From Neckera pumila (lineage: Eukaryota; Streptophyta; Bryopsida; Hypnales; Neckeraceae): a stretch of 64,000 nucleotides of DNA. Shown here one piece after another: positions 1 to 11,483 of the stretch (positions are counted from its first letter, which is position 1; every line of letters starts with the position of its first letter). The stretch covers positions 13,718,065 to 13,782,064 of the forward strand of contig OZ018416.1 of the NCBI GenBank assembly GCA_963969595.1, written 5' to 3'. The notes under the pieces were generated by a model. The model did no database searches and was not told the origin of the DNA. It saw nothing but the letters and a program-made list of their open reading frames with translations. The translations under genes and the position numbers were made by a program.

Positions 1-1526
1 GCACTTCCACGAGGAGCATGGGAAATGGAGAACCCTGGCAATGACGACGACGACGAGACTCTCAATTACGGGGTGTATCTTAATGAGGGCGAGGACATGG
101 AGACGGATCAGGTACAGCCTTCTCCATCTTCAGACCCTTACGATTATTCATGAGTATGTGAACTGCCTTGTGATGGATGTTTTGTGGGCATTCCATCTAA
201 TTGTCATTCACAAAGTCGTAGGCACTTATGTCCGTTCATTCTACCTTTCAGGGGGGAGTGAACAGTCAGTGATTGTGGGCATCTACGAACTGCCCACTTG
301 TGACATCTTGTAGTAGCATAGTGTACAGATAGGAACGGAGGGTAGTTGGCACTTGTGCAAAATCCGCTAGTGATCAGCGAACTCTAAAAACGCTTGTATC
401 ATATATTATTTCGAAATAAATATGAATGACACATTTTCAACTGAATTGTGTCTAATGAATTGACTTTGTCCATGCTTGTGACCAGCCCGAAAGAATGAAA
501 AGTGTGCTCCGTCCGAAAGCTCTCAAACAATCTCTTAACGGAGGGGTTCTGCAATCGCTTAGTGGAAATCTCTGCTTGTCGCCGTTTTATGGCTCTCATG
601 ATTCTGCGTTTCAACAGGTAACCTCATCTCTCTTGTGTTATGCATGCATCAGGTAGAACAAGGGGGGCGCGCGGAGAGAGTGCCGCGGAGAGTGTCCTCA
701 GTAGTGGTTAAGCCGCCACAGAAGTGGTTGAACATTGTGTTCGAACTGAACGGCGTGCTATGCGAGTGCATAAATAAGTCGCAGTATACGGGCAAAATAA
801 AATACGAAGTCCACGATAATCAGTTTAGCGACAGGCACCCCCACCATGGTGGGCACCAAGGCCGTCTTTGTTCGTCCGGGCTTGAGGGAATTCCTAGATG
901 AGGTCTCCAGCATCGCTAGTCGCGTCGTAGTTTGGAGCTCCATGTTGAAGAAGAGCGTGGAGCCCATCGCGGGATTTCTGTTCCAAAACTGTTCTAAATC
1001 TCCCTTTGACATCCTAGGACAGGACAAGTGCAGGATGGTAGAGACCTCGAAAAAGAAGTTCCTTAACGACGCTTGGAGTCCCTTCAAGCCGTTGTTCCTC
1101 AAAGTGCTCGATGATCACTTGTTCGTAGATCCCGGTGATCCAACGGCTTTTAATAAAGAGAACACCATTCTAATTGACGACTCCCCCTTAAAGAGTGTCC
1201 TCAATGAGAATGGAAACGCCATATTTCTAGAGAGCTGGAATCATTACGTGCGGAAAGACCAAGCACTGATGGGAGTGCTCATGCCATGGCTGACGCAACT
1301 CCACGAGGACTGTCCAACGGGGCGCTTGCGGGAGTATGTAGACTCGCACCGGATTGGGGAGAGCCCCACAACGGAAACCTCGTACAGAGTTGACCTTCTC
1401 TTGAGTGGGTTGAAGGAATCTGCCGCGTATTTAGGATCGCGTTATGTCCTACCGGGGATGAATTTAGTGATAGAGCCCGAGGCCAAGAAGAATGTCGAGG
1501 AAAGGACCTTCGCCATGTCAACCTAG
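1..1526 (+). pseudogene. HAD-superfamily FCP1/NLI-interacting-factor-like phosphatase, frameshifted and possibly inactive
   Basis: The apparent first exon runs from the window edge to 111, with a possible start at ATG 25, an acidic DDDD stretch and a CAG|GTACAG donor. The second exon starts after the acceptor at 651-652. It encodes KWLNIVFELNGVLCE, the position of HAD motif I, then shifts frame between about 800 and 846. From there the frame reads VGTKAVFVRPGLREFLDE, a VVVWSS motif (HAD motif II region) and ILIDDSPLKSVLN (the DD of motif IV), and stops at 1526. The frames join if one base is extra, for example in the C5 run near 838-842. The motif I nucleophile Asp is Glu (FELNG in place of FDLNG), so catalysis is doubtful even without the frameshift. 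Family members dephosphorylate protein serine, for instance in the RNA polymerase II tail, but no substrate can be inferred. The gene may extend left of the window. A sequencing error at the C-run is the main alternative to a real lesion. Confidence 0.6.
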
Positions 1527-1719
1527 ACTCTAGTAGGCACTGTACATTGTGTGAATTGGTATTTTTTGTAATATTTCATTCTTATGTATAATTAAAGTTT
1601 TCATATTTCATTTCATTATGTAGTCCTACTGTCTGTGGTGTTTTATTTCGTCTTCTTGCACTACTGTTATTTGTCTTGTGTTGCGATCATGTCTTCCATT
1701 ATCTTTGGGCCGAAGATAA

Positions 1720-2700
1720 ATGTGTGGACCTGTTACAATACCTCTGTGGATTCAATTTGGAGGGCCCCTTCAGCACTCGTTCCATTACCAACAGCCTATG
1801 ACAAGGAGCCTCTTGTCTGGATCGGAAGCGTCGCTTTTGAGGAGGTCCGGCTCAGAAGGGGGAAGCTTCTTGGCCTCATCGTATTCGAAGCTTGCTGTCT
1901 TTGGCTCTGCAACAGATGCTGCCTCCGCGGCCATAGACTTCTCGAAGGGAAATGTAGAAGAAGGTGCCGTGGACAGCCCGCCAAGTCGGGGACCGCCCAG
2001 GACCCCGATTTGCTCGCCATCGCCAATGAAGTGGAAAGACTCGGCACCAAGTCGACTCCGTTCGCAGTCGCCCACTCCCCGAACCCCGAGTCACCCGCAC
2101 CGAAAACTGTACGAGGGTGACAAATCACTTGTCCACCTCGATATTGGAGTCTTGAAACCGCCCAAGGTAGGAGGTGACTCGCTCCTGAAGAGCTACCCAG
2201 AAGCAGATTCGAGCAGTGGGGATCGGAAAAGGAAGCCTCTAGCCGATGATTGGACTGAGGTTCGGAGTCCGCAACGACTAGGCATCGTCGACTCCCAGTC
2301 CCCTAAACCTAGCGGAGGCAGTCCGTTGCCTTCCACTGTATCTATTCTACACAAACCAGTCCTTGTGAAGCATCCGCGTTTGAACGTCTCGCGTTCGGCT
2401 GGATTTGTAGATCCACATGTAAACATTGTCCATAGATCGCTACCAAAACCGCCTCCTCGAACTTCTGCAACTCTTTCCAGTGAAGAAATTTATTCTCGGA
2501 TTGAACGCAAGCGACGAAGAGAAGTAAAGGACGTACTGAAGCTCGGGGGATTCAGCTCCTTCCGAAACACATCTGAGCACGTTAAGCCAACTCGGCGCGA
2601 GGATATTCTAAGAGGATATGCCAAACTGAAAGTGTTGGAGGCAGAGAAAGAGGCGAAGGAGGCCTCGAGGACCAGTTCTTCCACTAAGAACGATGGTTAG
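1720..2700 (+). CDS. Orphan basic, Ser/Pro-rich hypothetical protein (326 aa)
   Basis: I do not recognise this protein. An uninterrupted frame of 326 codons lies 194 bp downstream of the HAD-like gene on the same strand. The middle (about residues 75-250) is rich in Ser-Pro and Thr-Pro pairs and looks disordered. Two basic clusters, DRKRKP and ERKRRREVK, could be nuclear localisation signals. The C-terminal 70 residues are charged and probably helical (EEIYSRIERKRRR, then YAKLKVLEAEKEAKEA). No membrane segment or signal peptide is visible. The chosen ATG is the first in this frame, but an upstream exon is possible. Its GC content is higher than the AT-rich DNA that follows, which favours real coding sequence. 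It could be a lineage-specific gene, the 3' part of the preceding locus, or part of a decayed mobile element. Confidence 0.5.
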   Translation: MCGPVTIPLWIQFGGPLQHSFHYQQPMTRSLLSGSEASLLRRSGSEGGSFLASSYSKLAVFGSATDAASAAIDFSKGNVEEGAVDSPPSRGPPRTPICSPSPMKWKDSAPSRLRSQSPTPRTPSHPHRKLYEGDKSLVHLDIGVLKPPKVGGDSLLKSYPEADSSSGDRKRKPLADDWTEVRSPQRLGIVDSQSPKPSGGSPLPSTVSILHKPVLVKHPRLNVSRSAGFVDPHVNIVHRSLPKPPPRTSATLSSEEIYSRIERKRRREVKDVLKLGGFSSFRNTSEHVKPTRREDILRGYAKLKVLEAEKEAKEASRTSSSTKNDG

Positions 2701-3261
2701 TGTAGTGGTTCTCATTCACAGAGGAATTGCCTTTGCAAAACAATCATTACTATTAATAGAATAGTCATTGCCGTACATAAAACGACCATCTTTTGGGAAG
2801 GTAGAGTGCCCCGTGTGTGTATATTTTCCTCTACAATTTTACACTCGGTCGTTTAGAATAAACTACATTTCATCTTCTATAGTCAAAGTATTCATATAGG
2901 CACATGAGATAAATTTCATTCATAGGTACATGGGTTTTTTAAGGAAGTTAATGTCCTTCAATGTAAAGTGACCCACTTTTATAATGCACCATTCTTTTTG
3001 GCTTAATCATTATGGAATATTTGGTCATCATTGGCTTACAAATCATGCTATAATTACATAATGTAAAATGCTTCCACCTTGCTTTGTCCACTGCATGTGT
3101 AATCTATTTATTGTATTGTTCCAGTGTGCCTATATTTATTTTTGCCTTCAACAACTTATCTTTGAAACGAAGAGCCTTAAGGTCTCAATTCAACCAGTTT
3201 CTCTCATTTTAACGAATAAACTCTTAGAGTTAAAAATTTATGAAATAATAAAAAAATAAAA

Positions 3262-3405
3262 AAAATTGCAAAATTTGACTATTTTGGTGAGCAATCATCT
3301 TATTTGAATGCTCACTAGAACACTTTTCTAAATTGACAGACCAAGCTTGGAAATAGTTTGGTTTGTCAATCTGGAGTAGCCCTCCGGAGGGCTGAATTTT
3401 TTTGT
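3262..3405 (+). repeat. Left arm of a large inverted repeat with an internal palindrome
   Basis: This segment matches 6500-6626 in reverse complement over roughly 125 bp. It holds a hairpin (arms 3332-3345 and 3357-3370, core ATTGACAGACCAAG against the complement of TTTGGTTTGTCAAT) and a perfect 16-bp palindrome AGCCCTCCGGAGGGCT at 3378-3393. The two arms enclose about 3.1 kb that contains two TTAA-bounded elements. They may be the ends of one foldback element, or two separate insertions in opposite orientation. Confidence 0.65.
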
Positions 3406-4071
3406 AATCTATAGGCTATCCTATGTTTTCAACTTTAAAAATTTGTAAAACATTACTAAAGTGTCTAAAAATTAAAAACCCTTTGGATTGTGTTTCTCTT
3501 TAGTTTTGTCTTGAGTTCATTGATAACCTTGTCAATGTTTTCTGGTCATTCAACCTTTAAGGAAGTTGGACTAGAAAAAATGTCTCTTTTATGTGGTGCT
3601 ATCTTCTGACACTTCAAGGAGTTGTTGGGGAGTTGTCGAGGAGTTGTACTATGAGCGTTCTATGGGGGGAGGATTTGATTTTTTCCAAAATGTAAGGAAA
3701 CTGCAAAGAAATAATTCTTATTTTGGAATGGTTACCTTTGAATATCACAATCTTTGCTAAGAATTACTTTTTTTATGAAATCAATATATTAATATAAATT
3801 TTCAAATATGATCATTTGTGTTAAATTAAAAAGTTCTTGTGTTATTTGCAATGTACTTTTTGCAAAGCAAAGCTCTAAAATGTTTCCCTAAAGAAGACTC
3901 AAAGTACTAGTCTAAGAGATAAACAAACCGTTAAAAGGATCGTTGCTTCCAATTTTAAGAAAATCCTATGAACTACAATAATTCTTCAAAAATATTTGTC
4001 ATTGATTCATATAGAGCATTCTTTTGTCTTTTCTTTGATATATTAGGATATGTTTTTCAAAGCTTCCTTAA

Positions 4072-5007
4072 TCCCTAAAGTTCTATGACTATGTTTCATC
4101 AAAAATGTTCAAAAACTGCCATTTCTAGTACAAGTATCCAACTTTTGAAAATAAACTTTTTTGGACACATATTACCGTAGGATCTTGTAGTATGCTGACT
4201 TTAGAGCAAGTGGTAAAAATTTCAAAAATTTCCATCACGTGGATTGCAAGATATAAGCTCTCAAATTCATTATAATCAATTTTTTGGCCCTACAAAAAAC
4301 AAGGCAACAACACTTCATAAGCTCACTTTTTGATGAAAAAATGTCGTAAATGATGGTGCTTCTTTGTATTCTTTTCTCTAGACAAGTTGACTACATGCTT
4401 GAAAATTTTCACTTCATTTAGAATTGTACAACATATAGGATAAAAATAGTAAATAGATAGTAGTAGAGAATGATTCAAAATACTAAATTGTCAAGAAATT
4501 AGTTATGGAATTGAAAAATGCCAATCTCATTGGTTACAATGTTGTAATAAATAATCTACATCCTACAATTTTATTTTTTTTCAAAAAATATTGAAAATTG
4601 AATAAGATAAAGGACTTCAAAGTTTATTTTAGAGTAGAAAGTCCCACAAACTAAAAACTGCCCGCAAACTAAAAATTGTCATAACTTTTGACTCATTGAT
4701 TAAAATGGGATGATTCAAAGACTTTTACAAATATATAAATCTAGAAAACCAATTTCAAATTTTTGTTTTAAAAAAGTGATTTTTTTAATTTGCCAGGACT
4801 GCCCACTTACAAAAAAAAGTACTCCATAACATATTAGGCCATAACTTTTGACTCACATTTCCAAATGTCATGAAATTTAGTGCATATGAAAGATATTCCT
4901 TGTCCCCACCTTCTATTAAAATTTGGGCCAAAAAGATGAAAATTTCTAGTCACACGTACTTGCCCAAAATTTCTATGTATCCAAAAAATGCATATTGGTC
5001 CTTAGGG
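4072..5007 (+). mobile_element. Degenerate TTAA-bounded non-autonomous element, internal type 1
   Basis: The left end is TTAA (4068-4071) followed by TCCCTAAAG. The right end is GGTCCTTAGGGTGAA, a decayed form of CCTTTAGGGG-TTAA. The interior is collinear with 7840-8763: both carry GCCATTTCTAGTACAAGTAT, GTAGGATCTTGTAGTA and ACATGCTTGAAAATTTT in order. It has no coding capacity. This is probably an old copy of the same transposon family. Confidence 0.6.
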
Positions 5008-5121
5008 TGAATGAGAACTTATTGAATAAAATGCACTTCTCAAAACAATCATCATCTTTTTAGGTGGATGGTTGACTATCTGGGGATTACCATGTATTGT
5101 TATGTAGGTGAAATGAATTAA

Positions 5122-6020
5122 CCCCTAAAGTCCCATTGTCCCCTCAAGGGATAAAATAAAATTTGCGCAAGCTCCTATAGTCTCAATTCTTGTCATGATT
5201 TTTTTGAAATTTTTATGAAGATACAAAAATACGTTAGCTTTCTAGGAATATAATTTTTATATCAATCGGAACTTAGGAGCAGAAGTTATGGCACTAGAAG
5301 CCCTATTTTTAAGTGTGGCAGTAGAAATCCCCCACCAAATTAAAAAAGAAAATTAAGAACTCATAGATTGTAATTTTATATTCATGAAAACCTTTAATTC
5401 ATTCCATTTGGATTTGTAATGTGAAAATTATGGACAATCTTATTTTTCAGGCAATTAAAGAATCTTCTTGAAAATAGAACTTATAGAATCCATTCTGAAT
5501 TTAATTTTCACAATTTTTCAAAGAAAAAAGCTTTCACAAGTTTAGAATGTCTTGCTAGAACAATCTCACTATTGAGATTAGTGTATTCCAATTCCATCTT
5601 TGAGCTATTAGTGATTTAGATTTTCCTTCAATTTGGAACCTAATTCTACGCAACAACTTTTTAATGTGAAAAATTAATTATATTTGTTAAAAAAATATTT
5701 CTAGACTATCAACTCGATCTTCAAAAATAAAAATTACAAATTCAAAATTTGTACTGCAAAAATTTAAGTGAAAATGATTCAAAGCCAAAAAACCTAGTTG
5801 AGCACGATGCAATTTTTTTTCTTCACTTTAAATGTAAATATCTTGCAATCTATGCTACCAAAGTTTTTGAAATATTTTCCTCACATTTATATGCTAAACT
5901 AGTGCAAGATCCTGTGGTTAGATTCCCAAAAAAAACAAAATTTAAAGTTTTTTGCACTTTTCTATAGAAACGGCAGTTTTGAGTGTTTTTGATGAAAATA
6001 AGACCTTGGGACTTTAGGGG
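5122..6020 (+). mobile_element. TTAA-bounded non-autonomous element, internal type 2, intact ends (piggyBac-like)
   Basis: The 899-bp unit begins CCCCTAAAGTCCCA and ends TGGGACTTTAGGGG, a perfect 14-bp terminal inverted repeat. It is flanked by TTAA on both sides (5118-5121 and 6021-6024). The piggyBac superfamily is known for TTAA target duplications and termini starting with CCC, so this looks like a piggyBac-like MITE. There is no transposase. The interior differs from the type 1 copies at 4072 and 7840 but matches 11484-12851 and, in reverse, 44310 onward. Confidence 0.65.
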
Positions 6021-6499
6021 TTAATAATCCCTAACAAAAAAAAGAATTTCCTTAGATTTGAGTTGTGCAAAAGGCAAGGAAAGTTAATTTCTAATTAAAA
6101 ATGTCACAAATGATAACTGATTTCAAAATTGTTTGCATTAATAGGGGTTGTCATACCTTCTTCTCTCCATTCTTAATCTTCACAAAATGAGGATGTGGCA
6201 CTCTCTCCTTGAATTGCAGGAGGCCTATTCCTTGAAGATTGAGAAGTTATCTTGTTCTTCTCTAAAAGTGAAGAATGGGCCTCAAGATTGAGAAACCATA
6301 GAGAAGATTAACAAGCCTTATCCATTCTCATTCTTCACACGATGAAAGGGAAGTCACACCTTCTCCACAGATAAGGGCTTCTATTGGCTCCTCTTTTCAT
6401 TCCATACCTTCTTGTTCTTCATAGCAGTTTCATGCTCAGAGGTGTAAAATCCGTAAATGGAAGAGTTAGTGCTATTTCTAAACTATAGCATTAGAATAA

Positions 6500-6626
6500 A
6501 TATCAGCCCTTCGAAGGGCTGCTCTGGAATGACAAACCAAGCTATTAAACCTTGGTTTGTCACTCCAGAGCAGTTAGAGTGGCTGACTACTCACCGGAGC
6601 AGTCAGATTTTGCATAATATTCTCTA
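6500..6626 (-). repeat. Right arm of the inverted repeat, with a strong hairpin
   Basis: This is the reverse-complement partner of 3262-3405. It contains a perfect 18-bp palindrome CAGCCCTTCGAAGGGCTG (6504-6521), followed by a 23-bp inverted repeat with one mismatch (arms 6519-6541 and 6551-6573, 9-nt loop). The outer part, CTCACCGGAGCAGTCAGATT, corresponds to the reverse complement of the sequence near 3270-3290. Confidence 0.65.
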
Positions 6627-7839
6627 ATGGCTCCACTATATATTATGCTACAACAATGCAATTGATGATCAATAAATAAATAAATAAAATTTTAATTTTA
6701 AAATCTTTGAACATTTTGAATTTGAACATTTTTATACTTCCAATTTTGTAAAATGGTAGCTTTGTTAATTTTTAGTTTTAAAACATATAATTTAGAAATC
6801 TACAAATTTGTAGTTTGTAAAATTATAAAATTATTCAATTATACAGTTCAATTTTTTTCAAATCATGATATGTCAATCTATAATGCTTTTGATTTGTGAA
6901 ATCATAATATCTTTATATATTAAGGTAAGTGAAGTAGAATATTCTTTACTATTGAAAATTTAATATTTGTACAAATAATTCTTGTAGAAGTAGTTTCAAA
7001 GAATTTAGGCTAGCTTGACTATTTATTTCTTGAACCACTCAAAGCTGAAAATTCTGAAATTTACCTTGTGCCATCCCTAATGTAACACGTCATTTTCATT
7101 TTTTACAATAGCAATTGACTAATGCAATTGACTTGGTAGAAGAAAGGTCAATTTTAATTGCATAGTTGTAGTATCAGTCTAGAAATAGTGACAAGTAATT
7201 AAAACTATAAAGCATTTGTTTGTTTATTGAGTTTTATTTACCAAACAAGGGAAAGAATTGCTGTATCAACTCCCGAAGGACAAACAACAAATTTTGGTTT
7301 TTGGCCATTTGGGAGAGGAATATTTAAGTAATTTATACATGAATTGTGTACTTGTTTTTTTATTAGAGTGATTTGTACGGAAACAAATTGGTATGGTCAA
7401 TATTTTTGTCAAGAAACAACAAATAATTGATATATTTCTTAGGTACAAAGTATCTTTTACAAATTACATTCTATCTAAAGTTCGTCATAAGATGTAGTAG
7501 TCTAATATGTAAAAAAGCCAAAAAGGTGATTTTTTTATTCATATAAAGGTTGAATTTCTACATTGGTGACCTGAAAAATACAAGTAGTGGTATGGATATT
7601 TGAGAATTGTACATAGTCACTCACATATGCTCAATATACTATCCAAAGCTGATTTTCAGTGGATCCAAGGGGGACACATGATGTCAGTGAAATACAGGTG
7701 GTCAATTTTCCCAATACTAGCATATATATACTTATGTATCCGCATCAAGGTGTGTAAAATTTTTTGGAGATTTTATGACACCTGATTCTCAAAGAAGGTT
7801 ATGTTGCCAATTTTGAGTGCATAGTTTGTGGCTAATTAA

Positions 7840-8763
7840 CCCCTAAAGGTCAGAGACTATGTTCTCACCAAAAATGCTCCAAAATTGCCATTTCTAGTAC
7901 AAGTATCAAATTTTAGAAAAAAGACATTTTTGGACACATATAGTTGTAGGATCTTGTAGTAAGCTTGTTTGAGAATATTTCAAAATAAATCTGGAATTTT
8001 CCACCTTGTAGATTGCAAGATATTAGTGTTTGAATTGACAAAAACCCATTTCTTGGCCTTGTAAAAAATTGGGCAGCTGCATTTCACAAGGTCACATTTT
8101 TATGAAAAAGTGTTCAAAATGGTGGTTACTCTTTGGATTCATTCTTCAAAACAAGTTGGCTACATGCTTGAAAATTTTTAGATCATTTGAAATTGTACAA
8201 CATATAGGAAAATAATAGTAAGTAGAAAGAAGTAAAGAATGATTCAAAATACTAAATTGTTAAGAATTTAATTAAAGAATCAAAAAATGTCAATCCCAAC
8301 AGTTGTAATGTTGTAATCATCCTATGCTTTTATTTTTCTCAAAAATACTAAAATTTGAGTTAAATAAAGGACTTCAAAGTTTATTTTAGAGTAGGGAATC
8401 TATAACAGCCCGCAAACTAGAACACCTTATAATTTTCATCTCATAAATTAAATTGAAATAATTCAAAGCTTTCCACATATATATAAATCTAGAAAACCAA
8501 TTTCAGAACCAATAATTTTTATTTTTTCTTAAAAGCAATTTTTCAGAATTTTTTTGAGTTGCTCGCCGACCATTGAAAATGACATATCATCCAATAACTT
8601 CTTAAAAATGTTGTCAAAAGTTTTGAAAATTGTTGGGACTTAAAGCTCCTCCTCGGGCACATGTTGTGTAAAATTTTCAAAGTCAAAAAATAAAATTTTT
8701 GTTTGTCGTGAGTTGCCCAAAATTGCTATGTTGCCAAAAAAATGCCATTTGGTCCTTTAGGGG
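7840..8763 (+). mobile_element. TTAA-bounded non-autonomous element, internal type 1, intact ends (piggyBac-like)
   Basis: The 924-bp unit starts CCCCTAAAGG and ends CCTTTAGGGG, with TTAA at 7836-7839 and 8764-8767. The interior is the same as the element at 4072-5007 and, reversed, 49747 onward. It contains no long reading frame. The perfect termini suggest it is among the youngest copies in the window. Confidence 0.65.
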
Positions 8764-8825
8764 TTAAGTGCAAGTGGTCCCAATTTAATTAGCATCACCA
8801 TAAGTTGAACAATATAAGGTAAAAC

Positions 8826-9280
8826 AGCCCATCATGGTCAAATGACCCATGATGGACACCTAGGAAATGACCCTATGGCGGTTATTTTCACTTTGGGCCA
8901 CAATTAATGTCTCACCTGACACTAATGGAGTAATTAGTAACCTCATAAGGAACACCCAACTTTTTCAGTGTGAATCATTATAGAAAGTGGCTTTTTTAAG
9001 GCCTTACACATTAGAAAATATTATGACTGCTTTAGGTGAATAGGGTGAGCATTATGGATACATTTTTTGTTGGTTATGGGGTAGCCTATAGACTCATTTG
9101 GGGCTGAACCTTCAAAAATTCATAGCTAATTCATAATTTGTCAAAAAAATATAATTTTGATTGTTCTCTTTGTTTCTCACACTTGCCTTTATGTGGGGAA
9201 TTTTTTTTAAAGTTTCAGCAATGGCATAAGGACAAACTCCTAATTCTGACCGTGATGGGTTGTGATGACCATGATGGGCT
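8826..9280. mobile_element. 455-bp inverted-repeat element of a second MITE family
   Basis: The ends are AGCCCATCATGGTCA at 8826 and its exact reverse complement ending at 9280. An imperfect extension (ACCCATGATGG against ACCCATCACGG) brings the terminal repeat to about 30 bp. No clear target-site duplication is visible and there is no coding capacity. The family is not identified. Confidence 0.5.
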
Positions 9281-9316
9281 AATATTCCAAAAACACTGAA
9301 ATTGAATGTTAGAATA

Positions 9317-9386
9317 TACTAAGATTGATATTTTATATTAGTGGCTGTGATTTCAATACTAAGATTGATATTCTATATTAGTGGCT
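9317..9386 (+). repeat. Two-copy 40-bp direct repeat
   Basis: A segment starting TACTAAGATTGATATT at 9317 is repeated at 9357 with one change over the shared 30 bp. It lies in gene-free DNA, with no sign of function. Confidence 0.7.
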
Positions 9387-11483
9387 ATGGGAAATTGGGA
9401 ATCCCAAAATTAATTATACAATACATTCACAAAAGTTGGTGAAGTCTACGAAGCATTCACCTTATATATAAGGTACATGAAATGCTCAATTTGCACTAGA
9501 TTTGTTCTAAAACATTCATTTGTGCACCAAAATTTGGACTAGCAAACTCTCTTAATTTTGCTATAAATACTAGTTTTGTTAAGACTTGAATATGGTGTGA
9601 CAAATATGCACATTAAGAATTATTTACATATTTTGAATATTTTGCAATCAAATTTTCAACATATTTCAAGTAAAATGGATACAAATTCTTTGAAAGTTCA
9701 AGTGATTTATACTATGTGTATACCATATACAATAGCTTCAGAAACTAGTCAATGTTTGTAATATGGAGGATGAAGGTGAGTTCTATATGCAAGTGGGGAC
9801 ATAGGATGTACAATAATCTATGTGAATTATGTAGGAGCTTAACCATAATCAAATCAAAAGGAGTTTTTATGTTGAAAGCATAATTCTAAATTATATTTAA
9901 GCACGTTAAATCCATTTAAACAAAATTTATTTATAAGAAACTTTGGATAATTAAATTAAGATTTTATTCCAAAAACTTGTTTGTAATTTGAAGCCTCCAA
10001 TCCTTGTTCCAGTCAAAAGTTATGAACCAAAATGTTACTTGAATCCAAAATCCAAAATAATAATTAAACTTTTAAAAGACAACCTTTCTCTGGACCTTCT
10101 TTTGTCATCACTTTGATGAAGTTAATATAAATAATGTATCTATATGAAGGCATAACCCCAAATGTGAGAAAAAATTCAAAACATAATTGAAGCATTAATG
10201 ATCAAAGGTTGACATGGATATTTTCCTTTTTATTCCTTTTTATAAGCTTATGTAATTATTATTTTTGTGAATGATGGCTGTGCTCCTAATCTCCATGTAA
10301 GTTTCTTAGTATAAATTCACTAAAATAGGAGAAAAATAAAATTTGAAAATATTTTCAGAATTATTTTTGTAATATTATTTTGGTAATACATTGTTTATTT
10401 CCTTAAAGGTGTATATTTTGAATAATTATTTATAAATTATAGACTGGAAATCCAATTTTGATGGTTTTTTCAAGATATTTCTATGTACTACCATCTTTTT
10501 TACCGAACAAGGCTCTATTGAAACATCTTTACATATAACTTTTGTGAATGTAAAGTCCTGATTGAAAATCGTAAAGTTCTGAACTCCTAAAAGGACCAAC
10601 CCGCCCATTTTTTTTTTTTTTGAAAATCCAAGCAATCCCTATTGATTTCATAATTTGAAATTTTTGCATGAAATTTTTAGTTTGGATGCTACTCATTATA
10701 ATACACATAAAGCTTTGTTTCAAGACATTCTAATAAACATTGCAAAAGTTAGAAGTTTTTCTGTATTTCAATGTCAAAACAAGCAACAAAAAATACATTC
10801 TAAATTTTTTTTAATTATTCTTTGGAATTGTATAGATTGATACCTACTCAAAAACATGTGAACCATTCAATTCCAAATAATGAGGTAAAAGGTATGAAGA
10901 GTTTTATCTTGTAGGCAATGAAGGTAGAAAAATAGATAATGTCGTCTTTTGCTTTCAATTTTGAAAATTTTCAAATTAAAAAATGCTACTAATGTCTATT
11001 AGAATATCTCTACCATTGGAATTAAAGTTTTTAATTTATTGTGAAAGTTATTAGCAAATTAATTTATTCTTTCATTCAGTACCACATTCCTCTTTATAAA
11101 TTTTTTAAAGATGAATATGAAAGTTCTTGAGTTAAATTCTCTTTAAAAATTTTACATATGTTTTAAATCCATTTTTCAACACGCCGATTAAATGCACAAA
11201 TTATAAGACATATGAATTTTTTTCCCAAAAATGATGAAAGACAAAACTGCATCTTTTGGAAAGGCTAGAAAAAACCACATTTTGAAGTTAGGCATATTGA
11301 ACTTGCAATCAGTGGAGATATTCATCCTAAAATTTTGGAACAATGTGCTTGAACAAGTTAACCAAAGAATCATACAGTTAAATTTGTTAATAAATAAACA
11401 TTTATAAAGATTTTGACTTTGTTTTGGAAACGAATTTTTTGAAGCAAGTTTGGATCTCTAAATATATAGGTCAATTATTGACT

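Noticed and set aside
1635..2128. 161-codon plus-strand frame and 96-110 codon minus-strand frames overlapping the orphan ORF
   Set aside because: They overlap a longer frame with coherent composition; none shows a domain.
3262..6626. The whole 3.4-kb interval as one foldback transposon
   Set aside because: The arms are inverted, but the interior is mostly two separate TTAA elements and no target duplication was found outside the arms, so I kept the arms as separate repeats.
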